From Acidobacteriota bacterium (GTDB lineage: Bacteria; Acidobacteriota; Terriglobia; Terriglobales; Acidobacteriaceae), in NCBI GenBank assembly GCA_013289795.1, contig JABCZH010000005.1:248001-312000 (forward strand): DNA of 64,000 nt, read 5' to 3'. Numbering within the stretch: position 1 is the first letter of the stretch; the number at the start of each line of letters is the position of its first letter. Positions 61,968 to 64,000 of this stretch are shown one piece after another. The position numbers were made by a program, and so were the translations under genes. Below the pieces are notes generated by a model. The model was not told the origin of the DNA, ran no database searches, and saw only the letters and a list, made by a program, of their open reading frames with translations.

Positions 61968-64000
61968 ATGCAAAGTGGTCTGAGAGATCTGAGATTCGGC
62001 GCGCGAACCCTCATCAAGAACCCTGCTTTCAGCGCAATCGCGATTTTGGTAATTGCACTGGGGGTAGGGGCCAACACGGCAATTTTCAGCATTGTCAACG
62101 CGGTTTTGCTGCAGCCCCTCCCGTTCGCTGATCCTGATCGCTTGATAGTGCTTTCCGAACAAATGGCCGACACGGGCGAAAGAATGTCAATCTCCCTTCC
62201 CAGCTTCCTCGACTGGCGAGCCGAGGCTCGCAGCTTCGACGGACTGGCGGGCTATCGTGCGTATGCCGGCACGATCACTGGTATCGATCCCCCGACACGT
62301 CTTAACGGTCGCCTGGTTTCAGCCGGTTTTTTCGAAATCCTGGGCGTGAAGGCGATCCTCGGCCGGTCCATTGGCCCTGACGACGACAAGCCTAGCTCCG
62401 AGCCTGTAGTCGTGGTTAGCTACGCCTGCTGGCAATCTCGCTTTGGCGCCGATCCTCACATTGTGGGGCGTAAGCTGATACTCGATGACCAGCCGCGCAC
62501 TATCATCGGTGTCCTTCCTCCAGGGTTTCAGTTTGGCGATCGTACCGATGAGGTCTTCGTGCCTTTGGTGGCAACCATGAGCAGCAATCAGAGCGCGCTG
62601 GAGCGCGGAAACCACCAGGGAATTTACGGGCTAGCGCGAATGAAGAAAGGCGTCTTTGTTGAGACGGCCAGGACCGAAATCAAGACCATCGCCAGCCAAC
62701 TCGAAAAGCAGTACCCGCTTTCGAACAGCGGCGTCGGCGCCAACGCCGTTTCCTTGTACGAGCAATGGGTTGGACAGACGGTCCGAACCGCGCTTTTCAT
62801 GCTGCTGGCAGCCGTAAATTTTGTCCTGCTGATTGCGTGTACAAACGTTGCCAATCTCTTGCTCTCCCGTGGTACGGTCCGGCAGAGAGAAATCGCAATC
62901 CGGACGGCATTAGGTGCAAGCCGCTGGCGAATCTTCCGTCAACTTCTGACCGAAAGTGTTTTGTTGTCCGGCGTCGGTGGCGTCCTCGGATTCCTCCTTG
63001 CGTTTTGGGGCACTCGGTTTCTTCTGAAGATGGTTCCCACTAACGTTCCGCGGATTCACGAGGTTCACATCGATGCTAGGGTGCTCGCATTCGCGCTGGC
63101 GTTGTCGGGTATGACAGGAATCGTTTTTGGATTGGTTCCCGCGTTGGAAGGGAGCCGAACAGATGTGAACCAATCTCTCAAGGCCATGAGCCGCAGTCTG
63201 TCCAGGGGTTCTTCTCGCTTCCGCCAGATTCTCCTTGCTTCCGAGGTCGCATTAGCTCTGGTCCTATCGGTTGGGGCAGGATTGTTGATTCACAGCATCG
63301 TGAAGCTGGGAAAGGTGGATCCGGGTTTTCAGACAAGGAATTTGTTGACCTTTTCCGTTCGCCTCACAAACCGATACAAGACCGATCCCGAGCAGACCGC
63401 TTTCTTCCGGCAAGCGACGGAGCAAATTCGCGTCCTACCCGGGGTCAAGAACGCTGCAACTATAGGCTGCTTGCCAATCGACGGAACCTGCTGGGGATCC
63501 GTGTTCCTTATAGAAGGCCGAACGATTCCAGAACGTTCCAAATTACCTACTTCGCAATGGAACGTAGCCAGTGAACAATACTTTGAAACGATGGGGATCC
63601 GGTTATTGCGAGGCCGGACATTTCAAAAGAATGATACCGACACGTCTCCCGCGGTCGCTGTGATCAGCGAGACGACTGCGCGCCGTTTCTTTCCTAATGA
63701 AGACCCCATCGGGAAACAACTCAAACAAGGTTGGCCCGAAAGCAAAAGTGCGTGGCGTCAAATTGTCGGCGTCGTTGGCGATGTACGAGAAGACGGTCTG
63801 GACACCGGCCCGGTTTCAGAAATCTACGTGCCGGAATCGCAAGATGCTTGGAATCAGCTCTTCGTCGTCATCCGCACGGCCATTCCTTCGGAGTCGTTAC
63901 TGCCAGCAGCGATGAAGACTATCCGCGATCTTGATAAAGACCAGCCTGTTTTTTCTGTTCAGACCATGGACAAGGTACTGTCTGATTCGATGGCGTCACG
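61968..64000 (+). CDS. MacB-like orphan permease (ADOP), copy 3 (partial, runs off right edge)
   Basis: ATG 61968 follows GGAG at eight bases, and the frame is open to the end of the window (about 677 codons of an expected 800 or so). Signature pieces are [100 protein letters not shown] and FRQILLASEVALALVLSVGA, then the second periplasmic core with YFETMGIRLLRGRTFQ. The C-terminal FtsX domain lies beyond the window. It is on the opposite strand from copies 1 and 2 and is not part of their operon. Confidence 0.9.
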   Translation, partial: MQSGLRDLRFGARTLIKNPAFSAIAILVIALGVGANTAIFSIVNAVLLQPLPFADPDRLIVLSEQMADTGERMSISLPSFLDWRAEARSFDGLAGYRAYAGTITGIDPPTRLNGRLVSAGFFEILGVKAILGRSIGPDDDKPSSEPVVVVSYACWQSRFGADPHIVGRKLILDDQPRTIIGVLPPGFQFGDRTDEVFVPLVATMSSNQSALERGNHQGIYGLARMKKGVFVETARTEIKTIASQLEKQYPLSNSGVGANAVSLYEQWVGQTVRTALFMLLAAVNFVLLIACTNVANLLLSRGTVRQREIAIRTALGASRWRIFRQLLTESVLLSGVGGVLGFLLAFWGTRFLLKMVPTNVPRIHEVHIDARVLAFALALSGMTGIVFGLVPALEGSRTDVNQSLKAMSRSLSRGSSRFRQILLASEVALALVLSVGAGLLIHSIVKLGKVDPGFQTRNLLTFSVRLTNRYKTDPEQTAFFRQATEQIRVLPGVKNAATIGCLPIDGTCWGSVFLIEGRTIPERSKLPTSQWNVASEQYFETMGIRLLRGRTFQKNDTDTSPAVAVISETTARRFFPNEDPIGKQLKQGWPESKSAWRQIVGVVGDVREDGLDTGPVSEIYVPESQDAWNQLFVVIRTAIPSESLLPAAMKTIRDLDKDQPVFSVQTMDKVLSDSMAS

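Noticed and set aside
1-64000. CRISPR arrays, tRNA genes and rRNA genes
   Set aside because: I looked in particular because of the TPR-CHAT/sigma cluster. No regularly spaced direct repeats, tRNA-like TTCGANTC blocks with matching arms, or rRNA segments were recognised by eye.

Overview
The window looks like chromosomal accessory DNA from an Acidobacteriota bacterium (Terriglobia-like). The grounds are family content, not a database search. There are three long MacB-type orphan permeases plus a relic and no ATPase partner, two winged-helix/TPR receptor-like regulators, a TPR-CHAT lipoprotein, and several large secreted beta-propeller or tandem-repeat proteins (BNR, YVTN, HAF, FG-GAP, GloVer). 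No rRNA, tRNA, CRISPR array or replication origin was seen.

Layout, left to right. 1-2.1 kb: a tagatose-bisphosphate aldolase GatZ/KbaZ-type subunit running off the left edge, preceded by an alpha-galactosidase gene that lacks its 5' part. 2.1-3.2 kb: a membrane protein facing the truncated enzyme head to head. 3.4-8.5 kb (minus strand): ECF sigma factor, zinc-finger anti-sigma factor, an unknown 305-aa protein and a TPR-CHAT caspase-like lipoprotein. Facing them at 9.0-11.6 kb are a calcineurin-like phosphoesterase and an EXORDIUM-like HExxE protein. 12-17.5 kb: a two-gene unit with an Asp-box (BNR) protein, then a secreted propeller. 17.7-19.4 kb is a decayed stretch of frameshifted genes. 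19.3-24.9 kb: YVTN propeller, DUF5916 outer-membrane-type protein and a CusRS-like two-component pair. 25-30 kb: a propeller pseudogene, a Tat-signal SufS-like enzyme lacking the usual catalytic cysteine, an M28 peptidase and a CapA-like protein. 30-36 kb: an AraC regulator and a chromate-resistance operon chrB-pepE-OCD-DUF1259-chrA with a probable leaderless promoter. 36-41 kb: a permease relic, then two divergent S41-like protease paralogues separated by an internally deleted IS110-family element. 41-50 kb: another frameshifted gene, the first winged-helix/TPR regulator, GloVer and FG-GAP repeat proteins and a HAF-repeat protein. 49.9-50.8 kb: a membrane-tethered thioredoxin-like protein followed by a secreted six-cysteine peptide and a strong terminator. 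51-64 kb: the second winged-helix/TPR regulator, an IS4-type (DUF4372) transposase remnant, a YceI-TPR fusion and three ADOP permeases, the last cut by the right edge.

The two best candidates for undescribed biology are: (i) the sigma/anti-sigma/unknown/TPR-CHAT cluster, which recalls the pairing of a TPR-CHAT protease with an ECF sigma factor in type III-E CRISPR loci but has no CRISPR component here; and (ii) the thioredoxin-like protein plus small cysteine-rich secreted peptide. The window also has an unusual number of frameshifted or truncated genes, so either local gene decay or indel errors in the assembly must be considered.
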